Positions 37,220 to 46,939 of a DNA stretch of 64,000 nucleotides are shown here, piece by piece. Source of the DNA: Peristeroidobacter soli (lineage in GTDB: Bacteria; Pseudomonadota; Gammaproteobacteria; Steroidobacterales; Steroidobacteraceae); contig NZ_RYEV01000004.1 in assembly GCF_004138485.1 (NCBI RefSeq), positions 370,803 through 434,802 of the forward strand, written 5' to 3'. Made by a program: the position numbers and the translations under genes. Every line of letters starts with the position of its first letter. The first letter of the stretch is position 1. The notes below the pieces were generated by a model. It worked only from the letters and a program-made list of their open reading frames with translations. It was not told the DNA's origin and ran no database searches.

Positions 37220-38299
37220 CTAACGGCGGTAGGCGCCGCTCAGTACGTCTCGCCACCAGGACTCGTGGGTCAGATACCAGTCGACAGTTCTTTCGATGCC
37301 GGTCTCGAACGTTTCCCGCGGCTTGAAACCGAGCTCCCGCTCGATCCTGGTGGCGTCGATGGCGTAGCGCCAGTCGTGCCCGGGACGATCGGTGACAAAC
37401 GTGATCAGGCTGTCGATGCGTCGGCCGGATGCCGCCGGGCAGTTGGGGAAGCGGCCCGCAAGGGTCGGATCCGCCGCGAAACGTCGCTCCAGCAGAGCGC
37501 ACAAATGCCGAACGATATCGAGGTTGCGCCACTCATTGCGGCCACCAACGTTGTAGGTCTCTCCGAGCGTGCCACGTTCCAGAATGGCTTCGATCGCGCG
37601 ACAGTGGTCCTCCACATACAACCAGTCGCGCACGTTCTCCCCTCGCCCATATACCGGCAATGGCTTGCCCTCCAGCGCGCTGACGAGCATCAGCGGGATG
37701 AGCTTTTCCGGGAAATGAAACGGTCCGTAGTTGTTCGAACAGTTGCTGGTCGTGACCGGCAGACCGTAGGTGTGATGATAGGCCCGCACCAGATGATCGG
37801 AGGCCGCCTTGCTCGCCGAGTAGGGTGAGTTCGGCGAATAAGGCGTCACTTCGGTGAACGCGGCGGCGTCCGTGCTCAGCGAGCCGTAGACCTCATCGGT
37901 GGAAACGTGATGAAAGCGCACGTCGCTACGCCATTTCCCATCGCGACACCAGGCTGCCCGCGCGGCTTTCAACAGCTCGTGCGTCCCCATCACGTTGGTT
38001 CGAATGAATTCGTCCGGCCCCGTGATCGAGCGGTCGACATGAGATTCCGCGGCAAAGTGCACGACGCAGTCGATCTGCTCCTGCTCGAATAACCGGGTCA
38101 GCAGCGCAGCGTCGGTGATGTCTCCCTGCACGAAACGAAATGCAGGATGGCCGGCGACCTCCGCCAGATTGGCGCGATTGCCTGCATACGTCAGCGCGTC
38201 GAGCACGACCAGTCGCCCATCGCGCTGGCCGCGCAGCCAGTGATGAACGAAGTTCGCGCCGATAAAACCCGCGCCGCCGGTCACCAGCAGATGTTTCAC
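37220..38299 (-). CDS. rfbB: dTDP-glucose 4,6-dehydratase
   Basis: A 359-residue SDR with the cofactor loop [13 protein letters not shown], the catalytic HVSTDEVYG (Thr-Asp-Glu) and [23 protein letters not shown] (Tyr, Lys). It performs the second step of dTDP-L-rhamnose synthesis, giving dTDP-4-keto-6-deoxyglucose. Its start overlaps the end of rfbD by four bases. The operon order here is rfbA-rfbC-rfbD-rfbB, and all four genes are complete. Confidence 0.96.
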   Translation of the reverse strand: MKHLLVTGGAGFIGANFVHHWLRGQRDGRLVVLDALTYAGNRANLAEVAGHPAFRFVQGDITDAALLTRLFEQEQIDCVVHFAAESHVDRSITGPDEFIRTNVMGTHELLKAARAAWCRDGKWRSDVRFHHVSTDEVYGSLSTDAAAFTEVTPYSPNSPYSASKAASDHLVRAYHHTYGLPVTTSNCSNNYGPFHFPEKLIPLMLVSALEGKPLPVYGRGENVRDWLYVEDHCRAIEAILERGTLGETYNVGGRNEWRNLDIVRHLCALLERRFAADPTLAGRFPNCPAASGRRIDSLITFVTDRPGHDWRYAIDATRIERELGFKPRETFETGIERTVDWYLTHESWWRDVLSGAYRR

Positions 38300-39162
38300 G
38301 CCCGCAGTTCTCTCAATACTTGCCGAAGATTGGTACGCCAGTGCACCGGCGTCAGACCGAGTGCGGCCGTGGTCGCCGTCACGTCGAGCACACTGTAGCT
38401 GGGTCGCCGGGCTGGCGTCGGATAGTCCTTGGTCTGGATGGGCTGGAGGTCCACGGGTTTCGTCACCAGGCCAAGCTGAGTCGCCTCTTCGTAGATGGCG
38501 ACCGCGAAGTCATACCAGCTGGCAACGCCCGCGTCGGTGAAGTGCGCGATGCCCGGCAGTTTGCCAGTGGTCGCGGCGCGCCACACACATTCACTCAGTG
38601 AGCGCGCGCTCGTCGGCGTGCCGATTTGATCTGCTACCACTCGGATCACGGACCGCTCGTTGAACAATCGCAACATCGTCAATACAAAGTTGCGGCCGCT
38701 GCTCGCATAGACCCAAGCCGTGCGCACGATCGTCCAGTCGAGCCCCGCATGGCCTGCGATCTTCTGCTCGCCGGCCAATTTGCTCGCGCCGTAGACACCG
38801 AGCGGATGAGTTGCATCGTCGGGGCGATAGGGTCGCCCCGACGTGCCGTCGAACACGAAATCGGTGGAGATGTGGATGAAACGAATGCCCTGCGCCGTGC
38901 ACAGGCCGGCAAGACCGCCGACAGCCTCTGCATTGATGGCGTAAGCCCGCTGTGGCTCAGACTCCGCGAGATCCACCGCCGTGTGAGCCGAGGCATTGAT
39001 CACGACTTGGGGTCGGTGCGAACGCATCGCCTGCTCGACCGCATCTCGCCGCGTGATATCCAACTGCGTGCGATCGAGAGTCACCGCATCGACACTGGCG
39101 GGAATGTTTCTGAGTAGCGCGCGGCCGAGCTGACCCGCCGCGCCGACGATCAGAGTTTTCAT
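38296..39162 (-). CDS. rfbD: dTDP-4-dehydrorhamnose reductase
   Basis: A 288-residue reductase: [14 protein letters not shown] at the N-terminus, [12 protein letters not shown] and [10 protein letters not shown] with the catalytic Tyr and Lys, and [20 protein letters not shown]. It is the last step to dTDP-L-rhamnose. The ATG at 39162 overlaps the rfbC stop (ATGA) and is preferred over a longer in-frame start that would add 41 unconserved residues. Confidence 0.95.
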   Translation of the reverse strand: MKTLIVGAAGQLGRALLRNIPASVDAVTLDRTQLDITRRDAVEQAMRSHRPQVVINASAHTAVDLAESEPQRAYAINAEAVGGLAGLCTAQGIRFIHISTDFVFDGTSGRPYRPDDATHPLGVYGASKLAGEQKIAGHAGLDWTIVRTAWVYASSGRNFVLTMLRLFNERSVIRVVADQIGTPTSARSLSECVWRAATTGKLPGIAHFTDAGVASWYDFAVAIYEEATQLGLVTKPVDLQPIQTKDYPTPARRPSYSVLDVTATTAALGLTPVHWRTNLRQVLRELRA

Positions 39163-39707
39163 GGCAGGGTTTCGAGCCGACTCCAAGGGGCGCCGTTGCG
39201 ATCCTTCTCGGAAACGACGGGCTCGACGCCCGCCGGTATCGGCCATTCGACCCCGATCGCCGGATCGTTCCAAAGCAAGGTGCATTCGCTGGAGGGATCG
39301 TAGTAGTCAGTGCACTTGTAGAGGAAGTCCACGCGCTCGCTGAGCACCAGGAAGCCATGCGCGAACCCGGGCGGCACCCACATCATGCGCTGGTTTTCGG
39401 CGCTCAGGCACTCACCGACCCATTGTCCGAACGTCGGCGAGGATTTGCGCACGTCGACGGCAACGTCGAAAACTGCGCCTTCGGTGACGCGCACCAGTTT
39501 GCCCTGGGTATGACGCAACTGATAATGCAGGCCGCGCAGCACCCATCGGCTGGAACGACTGTGATTGTCCTGCACAAAGTGCGCGTCGATGCCACCCTCG
39601 GCGAACTTCCGCGCGGCCCAGGTTTCCACGAAGAAGCCGCGCGTATCGCCAAATACCTTCGGTTCGATCAGCACGACCTCCGACAGGCGGGTCGGTTTGA
39701 AAATCAT
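39159..39707 (-). CDS. rfbC: dTDP-4-dehydrorhamnose 3,5-epimerase
   Basis: A 182-residue cupin-fold epimerase with [32 protein letters not shown] (catalytic His region), [25 protein letters not shown] and the ending wording [15 protein letters not shown] with the catalytic Tyr. It inverts C3 and C5 of dTDP-4-keto-6-deoxyglucose. Coupled on both sides by four-base overlaps with rfbA and rfbD. A CDP-pathway paralogue lies at 59392-59952. Confidence 0.96.
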   Translation of the reverse strand: MIFKPTRLSEVVLIEPKVFGDTRGFFVETWAARKFAEGGIDAHFVQDNHSRSSRWVLRGLHYQLRHTQGKLVRVTEGAVFDVAVDVRKSSPTFGQWVGECLSAENQRMMWVPPGFAHGFLVLSERVDFLYKCTDYYDPSSECTLLWNDPAIGVEWPIPAGVEPVVSEKDRNGAPWSRLETLP

Positions 39708-40588
39708 TCGATGACTCGTTCTTCCAGCATGCGCAGCAGGTACTTGCCGTACTGCGTATTCTTGAGCGGGCGCGCCAGCTCACGCACCTGAGTGGCGGTG
39801 ATGAAGCCCCGCCGGTAGGCAATCTCTTCGGGACAGGCGACTTTCAATGCCTGCCGCGTCTCGATCGCTTCGATGAAGGTCGCGGCGGCAATCAGCGATT
39901 CGTGCGTGCCCGTATCGAGCCAGGCATAGCCGCGCCCCATGACCTCGACCTGCAATTCGCCCCGGCGCAAATATTCCTTATTGAGATCGGTGATCTCCAG
40001 TTCGCCACGCGCCGACGGCGCCAGCTGTTGGGCGAATCGATAGGCGCGCTCATCGTAAAAATACAAGCCGGTGACCGCGTAATTGGAACGGGGTTTGGCG
40101 GGCTTCTCTTCGATGCCGAGCGCACGGCCCGCCGCATCGAACTCGACCACGCCGTAGCGTTCGGGATCCTGCACGTGATACGCGAACACGCTTGCGCCGG
40201 CGGTCTTGGCCGCCGCCGAGCGCAGCAGCTCGGTCATGCCATGGCCGTAGAAAATGTTATCGCCGAGGACCAGTGCGAACGCTTGATCGCCATAGCGCTG
40301 ACCGGCGATCAGGACGGCTTCCGCGATGCCGCCGGGCCGAGGCTGTTCGGCGTAGTCGAACTTCATGCCCCACTGCTCGCCGGTACCGAGCAGCTGACGA
40401 AAGCGCTGCAGGTCCTGCGGCGTGGAAATGATCAGATGCTCCCGGATCCCCGCCAGCATCAATACGCTGAGCGGATAGTAGATCATCGGCTTGTCGTAGA
40501 CCGGTAGCAGCTGCTTGCTGGTGACGAGCGTCAGCGGGTACAGCCGCGTTCCGGAGCCGCCGGCAAGAATGATTCCTCGGTAAGCCAC
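39704..40588 (-). CDS. rfbA: Glucose-1-phosphate thymidylyltransferase
   Basis: A 294-residue nucleotidyltransferase: [16 protein letters not shown] is the nucleotide loop, [17 protein letters not shown] follows, LGDNIFYG holds the metal-binding Asp and FEEKP-like wording appears as [22 protein letters not shown]. It makes dTDP-glucose, the first step of the rhamnose pathway. First of the four rml genes, starting ten bases after the WbpM-like gene, so the two units probably share a transcript. Confidence 0.96.
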   Translation of the reverse strand: MAYRGIILAGGSGTRLYPLTLVTSKQLLPVYDKPMIYYPLSVLMLAGIREHLIISTPQDLQRFRQLLGTGEQWGMKFDYAEQPRPGGIAEAVLIAGQRYGDQAFALVLGDNIFYGHGMTELLRSAAAKTAGASVFAYHVQDPERYGVVEFDAAGRALGIEEKPAKPRSNYAVTGLYFYDERAYRFAQQLAPSARGELEITDLNKEYLRRGELQVEVMGRGYAWLDTGTHESLIAAATFIEAIETRQALKVACPEEIAYRRGFITATQVRELARPLKNTQYGKYLLRMLEERVIE

Positions 40589-40597
40589 GGGCTACCT

Positions 40598-42601
40598 CTA
40601 GTGCGAGCCGGGCGCGGATGGCGGGCTCAACCTGGCACGACGCGTCTGCAATGCCGTGACGTTGGTCAGCTCGGTCTGCGCAACCTCGGTCTTGCGATTC
40701 CACACCAAGTCCTGGATGCCTTCGGTCGGCCGATATTCGGCAACCGTCTGCATCAGCAGCTGGCGCGCGCGATCGCAGTCGAAGCGGCTCAACGCCAGCG
40801 ACATGTCATCCAGGATCTGTTGCACCTGATGCCAGGGCAACGAATGCTCCATGGCACGCATGATCATCGAATGCTCGGTGCCGGTGACGTTGGTACCGAT
40901 CAGCAGCTCTTCGAATAATTTCTCCGCCGGACGCAGTCCGGTATAGACGATCTCGATATCGCCGTCCGGATTCTCGTCATCGCGGACCGTCAGACCCATC
41001 AGGCTGATCATGCGCTTGGCGAGATCGGCAATGCGCACCGGCTTGCCCATGTCGAGCACGAAGACGTCGCCGCCCTTGCCCATCGAGCCGGCCTGCAACA
41101 CCAGCTGCGCGGCTTCGGGAATGGTCATGAAGTAACGAATGACGTCCTTGTGCGTGACCGTCACCGGGCCGCCCTTGCGGATCTGTTCGCGGAACAACGG
41201 CACCACCGAGCCGGACGACTCGAGCACATTGCCGAAGCGAACCATGCAGAAACGGGTATGCACGCTCCGTGCCTGCAGCCCTTGCAATACGATCTCGGCG
41301 AAGCGCTTGGTCGCGCCCATGACATTCGTGGGGTTCACCGCCTTGTCGGTGGAGATCAGAACGAAGGTCTCGACGCGGCACTCGAGCGCGGCCTCCGCGG
41401 CGTTCCAGGTGCTGAAGACATTGTTGTAGATGCCTTCGACCACGTTCTGTTCGACGATCGGGACGTGTTTGTAAGCGGCCGCGTGGTAGATGGTCTGCAC
41501 GCCGTAGATCTGCAGAATCTCCCGCATGCGATGTTTGTGATGCGCATCGCCGAGCAGGCCGACGACATTGCTGTGCAGACCTTCGCTCGCGCTCAATACC
41601 CTCAGCTCGCGCTCGATGTTGTACAGGGCGAGCTCGGACATTTCGAACAGCACCAGTTGCGCCGGCTGCAGACGGAGGATCTGGCGACACAGTTCGGAGC
41701 CGATCGAGCCGCCGGCACCCGTCACCATGACGATCTTGCCCCGGATACAGGCATCCAGCAGACGCAAGTTCGGCGGGACCGGATCGCGTCCCAGCAGATC
41801 GCCTGCATCGACGTCCCGCACATCGTCGACACGCGCATGACCGGCGAGAATCGCCCCATAGTCCGGCACCGTTTGCACCAGCAATGCCAGGGGCTCGATG
41901 GCCTTCAAAATCTCCTGGCGACGCCGGCGCGACTGCGACGGCAATGCGAGCAGCACGGCCGCGACGCCTTCATCGCGCACCAACCCCGGCAAGGCCTGCA
42001 GCGAGAACACCTCGAGACCATTGATGATGCTGCCCTGGAGCGTGGTGTTGTCGTCGATGAATGCGACCGGGCAATAACGACCGCTGCGCCGCAAGCCGGT
42101 GGACAGCTGGACGCCAGCCGCTCCGGCGCCGTAAATCACCACCCGCAGCGTGTCGTTCGACCAGCGGTAGTTCAGCAAGGCACGCACGCCAAAGCGGCTG
42201 CCGCCGACGTAGATGAGCGCGAACGCCCAATAGATCGGCAGTGCCGTGACGGGAATGAATCGCTGGGGCCACAGCGCGGCCAGCACCGACAGCAGCACCA
42301 CGGAGACCGTCACACCGACGAAGACCGCCAGCACCGCCTTGGAGCCGATGTAACGGATCACTGCCCGATACAGCCCCATGCGAATGAAGATCGGCAAGCT
42401 GGTGAGCAACGCCGCCAGATAGATCCATTCGGTTCCGACCACGGACTGCAGGCTGCCCAGGCGCAGCGAGATCGCCGACCACAGCACGAACGGAATACCC
42501 ACCGTATCCGCAATCAGCATCAGCAGTCGTTTCTGCGAGCGAGGCAAGCGGCCAAGCTTACCCGCAAAGTCTTCGATCCAATTCTGCACAGAATCGGTCA
42601 C
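40598..42601 (-). CDS. WbpM/FlaA1-like UDP-GlcNAc 4,6-dehydratase (large membrane form)
   Basis: A 667-residue protein. Four N-terminal transmembrane segments (residues about 20-130) and a first Rossmann-like region (VVIYGAGAAGVQLSTGL) precede the catalytic SDR: VMVTGAGGSIGSELCRQIL, LISTDKAVNPTNVMGATKR with the Met-Lys in place of Tyr-Lys that marks the WbpM group, and RFGNVLESSGSVVPLF. The family converts UDP-GlcNAc to UDP-4-keto-6-deoxy-GlcNAc. With the reductase at 44699 and the priming transferase at 44155 it would make and load UDP-QuiNAc, as WreV/WreQ/WreU do in Rhizobium etli and WbpM/WbpV/WbpL in Pseudomonas. That link is inference. Confidence 0.87.
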   Translation of the reverse strand: MTDSVQNWIEDFAGKLGRLPRSQKRLLMLIADTVGIPFVLWSAISLRLGSLQSVVGTEWIYLAALLTSLPIFIRMGLYRAVIRYIGSKAVLAVFVGVTVSVVLLSVLAALWPQRFIPVTALPIYWAFALIYVGGSRFGVRALLNYRWSNDTLRVVIYGAGAAGVQLSTGLRRSGRYCPVAFIDDNTTLQGSIINGLEVFSLQALPGLVRDEGVAAVLLALPSQSRRRRQEILKAIEPLALLVQTVPDYGAILAGHARVDDVRDVDAGDLLGRDPVPPNLRLLDACIRGKIVMVTGAGGSIGSELCRQILRLQPAQLVLFEMSELALYNIERELRVLSASEGLHSNVVGLLGDAHHKHRMREILQIYGVQTIYHAAAYKHVPIVEQNVVEGIYNNVFSTWNAAEAALECRVETFVLISTDKAVNPTNVMGATKRFAEIVLQGLQARSVHTRFCMVRFGNVLESSGSVVPLFREQIRKGGPVTVTHKDVIRYFMTIPEAAQLVLQAGSMGKGGDVFVLDMGKPVRIADLAKRMISLMGLTVRDDENPDGDIEIVYTGLRPAEKLFEELLIGTNVTGTEHSMIMRAMEHSLPWHQVQQILDDMSLALSRFDCDRARQLLMQTVAEYRPTEGIQDLVWNRKTEVAQTELTNVTALQTRRARLSPPSAPGSH

Positions 42602-42767
42602 AACCTTCGGCTCCTTGATGGGCGATTCCTGTTACGGCGCGGCCGTCCGCGATTGCCACAATACAGCGTTTGTTATTCGCATCACGACGGCTTTCAGAAA
42701 CTGCGAAGTTCCTGAGTTGAAAACGATTTTGGCAAAAATACGAGTGTAATGCACTGACGCTGGATAG

Positions 42768-42797
42768 CGACAGCCGGCGACTCACGGCCGGCTGTCG
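42768..42797. terminator. Hairpin downstream of the S74 protein gene
   Basis: CGACAGCCGGC (42768-42778) and GCCGGCTGTCG (42787-42797) form a perfect 11-bp stem with an eight-base loop, about 70 bases past the S74 gene stop and upstream of the WbpM-like gene. A candidate terminator or attenuator; no clear T-run. Confidence 0.45.
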
Positions 42798-42813
42798 GTG
42801 GCGACGAGCCCGG

Positions 42814-42849
42814 CACTGCCGCTTGCCTGGTCCGCGGGGCACGGCAGTG
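42814..42849. repeat. Second inverted repeat downstream of the S74 protein gene
   Basis: CACTGCCG (42814-42821) and CGGCAGTG (42842-42849) pair across a 20-base loop, directly beside the stronger hairpin at 42768-42797. Tandem stems here could insulate the S74 gene from the downstream sugar genes. Confidence 0.35.
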
Positions 42850-42863
42850 TCAGGCACTGATAA

Positions 42864-44030
42864 TTAATGCTCGCTTAATCGAGCAGCGCCGCCGGCGGCA
42901 TCCAGCCGGCGCTCGATGTCCGCGAGCCTCGACTCCAATTCCTGAACGGCGTTGATCAACATGTACTGCAGCGCCTGGGGCGACATGACCCGCACGTCCT
43001 TGATCTCCTCGCCTGCCCGGATCGACACCATCTGCGGAGCGACCCGCTCCACTTCTTGAGCGATCAGTCCCACCTGCGGGCGCTCGCTGGAGAGTCCTTC
43101 CAGGCCGTTGTAGTGGAAACTCACGGGATGCAGCTGGCGCACGACCTCCAGCCCCGCCTTGAACGCGGTGATATCCTTTTTCAGGCGTTCATCGGAATAA
43201 ACGTCCCACACGCCGGTCTGGTTCACGGCATTGCCATTTACCACCAGGGTCGCCGCCGGATTCGTGGCATTGATACCCACGTTACCGTAGAGCAGCGTTT
43301 CGACGATGGCCGGGCTGCCCAGCACGGCCTGGTAATCCTTGGACGTCTTGGCGCGATAGCCGATACCGATCACACCGTCGTGCTGGGCCGGCGAGCTGGG
43401 CCCGGATTGATAGCCGACCCAGGTGTTATAGCTGCCGGTGACGTTCTGATTGGCGAGGTTTTCGGTGTAACCGGACTCGCCGCCCACCCCGGTGTTGCCC
43501 ATGCCGGTTTCGACCCCTGGAATGGCATCCACGCCCACCCCGGTGTTCCAGCTGCCCGTGGTGTTGGAAAAATTGGCGTCGCGGCCGATCGCAACGTTGT
43601 TGTTGCCGGTGGTGTTGGAGTAGAGCGACTGTAGTCCGACGGCGGTATTCCATTGCCCGGACTGATTCAGGTACATCGAGCTGTGGCCGATCGCGGTGTT
43701 GTCGGCACCGGCGCCGTTGGTAGCGAGGGCGACGTAGCCGATCGCCGTGTTGTGATAACCGTTGAGGTTCCCATACAGGGCATTGGTGCCGATGGCGGTG
43801 TTCTCCCAACCGGTCTGATTCAAGGACAACGTGTTCGCGCCCAAAGCGGTGTTCGCCGACGCCCAGTAGGACGGTCCGCCCGAGGGAGACATGAAATCAT
43901 TGCCGGCATTCACGCCGACGAATATGTTCTGGCCGTCGGAGAGCGGATCGGCGAAGGTGCTCAGCAAGCTTTCTTGCGCCGAAACCATCGGCGGCGTCGC
44001 AAGCAGGAAAATCAGCGCCCACTTCTTCAT
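42864..44030 (-). CDS. Secreted repeat protein with C-terminal peptidase-S74 (tail-fibre chaperone) domain
   Basis: A 388-residue exported protein. The ATG at 44030 follows GAGGAGG and begins a clear signal peptide (KKWALIFLLATPPMVSAQ). Residues about 55-190 are successive 17-residue repeats, each opening with NTAIG or a variant (NTALG, NTAVG, NVAIG, NTGVG), like YadA-type head repeats. After a linker, the C-terminal 110 residues are an intramolecular chaperone of endosialidase domain: SDERLKKDI with the predicted self-cleavage Ser279, VGLIAQEVERVAPQMV and a terminal coiled coil (INAVQELESRLADIERRLD). Such domains trimerise beta-helical fibres and cut themselves off. Its location inside a polysaccharide locus, with its own hairpins, is unusual. 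Function unknown. Confidence 0.82.
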   Translation of the reverse strand: MKKWALIFLLATPPMVSAQESLLSTFADPLSDGQNIFVGVNAGNDFMSPSGGPSYWASANTALGANTLSLNQTGWENTAIGTNALYGNLNGYHNTAIGYVALATNGAGADNTAIGHSSMYLNQSGQWNTAVGLQSLYSNTTGNNNVAIGRDANFSNTTGSWNTGVGVDAIPGVETGMGNTGVGGESGYTENLANQNVTGSYNTWVGYQSGPSSPAQHDGVIGIGYRAKTSKDYQAVLGSPAIVETLLYGNVGINATNPAATLVVNGNAVNQTGVWDVYSDERLKKDITAFKAGLEVVRQLHPVSFHYNGLEGLSSERPQVGLIAQEVERVAPQMVSIRAGEEIKDVRVMSPQALQYMLINAVQELESRLADIERRLDAAGGAARLSEH

Positions 44031-44154
44031 TACGAACTCCTCCTCGAAATGTCTTCTGCCCGAACACGCCATGTCGGTCTATAGGGCCTGTGGCCGACGG
44101 CGATTGTATGCGAGGGGGTCCGTGTAATTCCTAGCTTTGTGTCACTTTCGGGTC

Positions 44155-44715
44155 TCAATGTGAGACGCCGTCGCTCCGTATAACCCGCAACAGGGTCAGG
44201 CAAAGAATATAAACATCGAACTTGAGCGAGCGCCGCCGCAGATATTCCTCGTCGAAGCGGACCTTGACCGGAATCGGCAGGTCGTCCCGACCGTTGACTT
44301 GAGCCCACCCGGTGAGACCCGGCACCAGCTTGTGCACACCGCAGCGGGTACGCAGCTCGATCAAGTCATGCTGGTTGAACAGCGCCGGCCGAGGCCCGAC
44401 GAAGGACATGTCGCCGCGGAGAATATTCCAGAGCTGCGGCAGCTCATCGAGGCTGGTGCGGCGAATGAACGAGCCGATCGGCGTCAGAAATTGCTCCGGG
44501 TCGGTCAACAGATGAGTCGCCACGGCCGGCGTGCCGATGCGCATGCTGCGAAACTTAGGCATGCGGAAGATTTGATTGTCCCGACCGATGCGCTGCGACC
44601 AGTACAACACCGGTCCCTTGGACGTGAGCTTGACCATCAGCGCCACCAGCAGCGTGGGCACGAGCAGCACCACGCCGGCAACCACCGCCAGAAGAAGATC
44701 AGCCAGACGCTTCAC
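44155..44715 (-). CDS. Short undecaprenyl-phosphate sugar-1-phosphate transferase (PglC/WreU-like)
   Basis: A 186-residue monotopic phosphoglycosyl transferase, only the catalytic domain: one N-terminal membrane segment (LADLLLAVVAGVVLLVPTLL), then KGPVLYWSQRIGRDNQIFRMPKFRSM, RRTSLDELPQLWNILRGDMSFVGPRP with the catalytic Asp-Glu, and PGLTGWAQVNGRDD. It starts O-chain synthesis by loading a HexNAc-phosphate, plausibly QuiNAc given the adjacent reductase. GTG at 44715 is chosen by family alignment; ATG 44748 would add 11 residues. It overlaps the reductase gene by 17 bases. Confidence 0.87.
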   Translation of the reverse strand: MKRLADLLLAVVAGVVLLVPTLLVALMVKLTSKGPVLYWSQRIGRDNQIFRMPKFRSMRIGTPAVATHLLTDPEQFLTPIGSFIRRTSLDELPQLWNILRGDMSFVGPRPALFNQHDLIELRTRCGVHKLVPGLTGWAQVNGRDDLPIPVKVRFDEEYLRRRSLKFDVYILCLTLLRVIRSDGVSH

Positions 44716-45658
44716 GCAGAAATCCCGTCGCCGCAATGGATAGAGCATCGTCGACCGCGACTGGCGGCACCCAGTCGAGCACTTCCTTATTCTTGGCGAT
44801 GCTGACCTGTAGAGATCCGCATAAACGCTGCGCCACCCCCGCGCGTCCGAGCAGCGTGGCGGCCCCGATGAGCAGCTTCGCGGGCACTGGCACGAGCCGC
44901 GCCGGGCTGCCTAGGGCATTGCCGAGACGCCGCAACAGCTCGGTGGTCGAGAGGTCCGCGCCATCCGAGGCGAGGAATGCCTGATTCGCCGCGCCGGGAT
45001 GATCGATACAAACCCGGATCAAATCCAACAGATTGTCCAACGCGACCAGACTGCGACGATTGTGGATGGCGCCGAGCGGCAGGGGCACCCCCGCTTTGAG
45101 CCATTTCATCATGGCGGCAAAGTTCGCCTTGACGCCGGGACCATAGACCAGCGGCGGACGGATGATGGTGACCTCCATGCCGGTCGCGGTCGCGATCTGT
45201 CGCAACGCCTGCTCCGCTTCGAGCTTCGTGGCGCCGTATGGATCCTTCGGCGCCGGGACATCGTCGGCATGGAACGGTCGATCCAGCGGCGTTTGCTCGC
45301 CATGGACTTTGATGGAGCTGATGAAAACGAAGCGTCGGACGCCGGCCGCCGCCGCCTGCTCCGCCAGTCGGGTGGTGCCGAGCACGTTGGCTTTGCGAAA
45401 TTCGAGCAGCGGATCCCGGGCCGTCTCGTTCATCACATGGACACGGGCGGCCGTATGCACGACAGCGCGCGCGCCTCGCAGCGCCTTCGACCAGTCGGTC
45501 TCGGCGCTCAAATCACCGACGGGAATGAGATTGGCGTCGCCGGATCCGCCGGCAGTGGCGTTGCGAACAGCGCCACTGACGCTCACACCGGGCTCCCTTG
45601 CGAGTCGGCGCAGCAGCGCCGAGCCGACGAACCCGTTCGCGCCGGTGATCAGGATCAC
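44699..45658 (-). CDS. NAD-dependent epimerase/reductase, WbpV/WreQ-like (UDP-4-keto-QuiNAc 4-reductase candidate)
   Basis: A 319-residue extended SDR: LITGANGFVGSALLRRL, VVHTAARVHVMNET, FISSIKVHGEQT, and DPYGATKLEAEQAL with catalytic Tyr and Lys. The SSIKVHGE wording and close pairing with a short priming transferase are typical of the WbpV/WreQ group, which reduces UDP-4-keto-6-deoxy-GlcNAc to UDP-QuiNAc. UDP-glucose/GlcNAc 4-epimerase is the main alternative. Its start overlaps the stop of the upstream glycosyltransferase gene by four bases. Confidence 0.8.
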   Translation of the reverse strand: MILITGANGFVGSALLRRLAREPGVSVSGAVRNATAGGSGDANLIPVGDLSAETDWSKALRGARAVVHTAARVHVMNETARDPLLEFRKANVLGTTRLAEQAAAAGVRRFVFISSIKVHGEQTPLDRPFHADDVPAPKDPYGATKLEAEQALRQIATATGMEVTIIRPPLVYGPGVKANFAAMMKWLKAGVPLPLGAIHNRRSLVALDNLLDLIRVCIDHPGAANQAFLASDGADLSTTELLRRLGNALGSPARLVPVPAKLLIGAATLLGRAGVAQRLCGSLQVSIAKNKEVLDWVPPVAVDDALSIAATGFLREASG

Positions 45659-46908
45659 GACTGCACCTGCTTTCGTGCCACCGACCTCGCCTCGGTCGAC
45701 GGCACGGATTCGGTATCGCGGCCCGCCAGTCCCGCAATGATTTGATTGACCGCGGTCCGCGGCGAAAACATGAGCTCGCTCAATTCGCGTCCCCGCCGGC
45801 TCATCGCCGGGCCCCGTTCCTGGTCATCGACCATCGACTCGGCAATCGCGCTCAGCTCGCCGGCGAGCTCGCCGACGTACACGCGGCCGACCGCCTCGCG
45901 TTCGATGAGATCGACGATGTCGGTACCGGCACTCACCCGCGCGAGCACCGGCAAGCCGCATTGCACGTAAGTGAGAAACTTTCCCGGGACGTTGTGAGTC
46001 TTGTGCCGTGGGTCCAGCGCCAGCAATCCAATGTGAGCCTGCGCCAGCAACCCGGGCATCTCCCGCGAATCGATCTCGCTATGGAACAGGATGTTGTCCA
46101 GCTTGCGTGCCTGGGCCAGGGCGCTCAAGCGTTCCGCATCGGTGCCGCGCCCGACGAACAGGAACCCGATGTCCTTGCGACGCTGCAGCTGTTCGGCCAC
46201 GTCGATGAAGATATCCAGGCCCTGCGCCACGCCCATGTTGCCGATGTACAGCAGGATCTTGCGGCCGGCGAGCGCGGTACGCTGGACATCGATACTGCAG
46301 CCGATGTCCGGCGCCGGGGCGAGCCAGTTCTGCAGGACTTCGAGCCGCCTGCGCGGCGGCTGTGCCCAGTACCGCAGATACGCCAGATTCGACGGCGACT
46401 GCACGCCGATCACGTCGGCCATCCGATACTGATAACGAGCGACGCACTTGAAGAAGTAATACGCCGGCCCCTTGCGCAACAGCTGCAGATCGAGCGCCCA
46501 CTCCGGAAAGATGTCGCGCAGGATCAGATACGAGCGGCATTTCGAGGCCGCCTTCAAGGCATGAATCAGCGGTCCGAAAAAGATGGTCGGCGAATACCAG
46601 ACCACGCCGTCCCAGCGGGTCCGGTGCCAGGGGCTGCGGCGCAGGCTTTTGAGCATCGCGAACGGCAACCAGGCTTCGCCGAGCGCGCGCCGGAAATAGC
46701 CGGTCCCACGAGTGCGCGGCGCCGCCAGCCGGATCACCTCGATTCCGTCCAGGGATTCCCGCGCCCAGGCCGTCGGCAATGCTTCCGACGGTACCAGGAC
46801 GATGGGCTCGTGCCCCTGCGACTTCAGCTCCTGGGCCAGGTCTCGCAACTGCACCGCCGCTGACGAACGCAGCGGCGGGTAGTCCGTGGAGATCAATGCG
46901 ATGCGCAC
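45655..46908 (-). CDS. Family 4 glycosyltransferase, WbuB-like (candidate FucNAc/FucNAm transferase)
   Basis: A 417-residue GT-B enzyme: IALISTDYPPLRSSAAVQLRD at the N-terminus, LILRDIFPEWALDL, KILLYIGNMGVAQGLD, and the nucleotide-site wording HNVPGKFLTYVQCGLPVLA. WbuB-type enzymes in E. coli and Pseudomonas loci transfer L-FucNAc and usually sit beside fnlABC, as here. GTG 46908 is preferred because IALISTDYPP opens the fold; the longest reading would overlap the upstream epimerase gene by 77 bases. Donor specificity is inference. Confidence 0.8.
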   Translation of the reverse strand: MRIALISTDYPPLRSSAAVQLRDLAQELKSQGHEPIVLVPSEALPTAWARESLDGIEVIRLAAPRTRGTGYFRRALGEAWLPFAMLKSLRRSPWHRTRWDGVVWYSPTIFFGPLIHALKAASKCRSYLILRDIFPEWALDLQLLRKGPAYYFFKCVARYQYRMADVIGVQSPSNLAYLRYWAQPPRRRLEVLQNWLAPAPDIGCSIDVQRTALAGRKILLYIGNMGVAQGLDIFIDVAEQLQRRKDIGFLFVGRGTDAERLSALAQARKLDNILFHSEIDSREMPGLLAQAHIGLLALDPRHKTHNVPGKFLTYVQCGLPVLARVSAGTDIVDLIEREAVGRVYVGELAGELSAIAESMVDDQERGPAMSRRGRELSELMFSPRTAVNQIIAGLAGRDTESVPSTEARSVARKQVQS

Positions 46909-46939
46909 TATCGACTCGAGTGCGGCCGGCGCGCCGCGC

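Noticed and set aside
37225-37232. GGCGGTAG, the core of the ops/JUMPstart element
   Set aside because: It lies on the plus strand inside the 3' end of rfbB, while all nearby polysaccharide genes are read on the minus strand; a chance match.
42864-44030. Prophage tail gene
   Set aside because: The S74 domain is phage-like, but a Sec signal peptide is present and no integrase, capsid, lysis or other tail genes are in the window.
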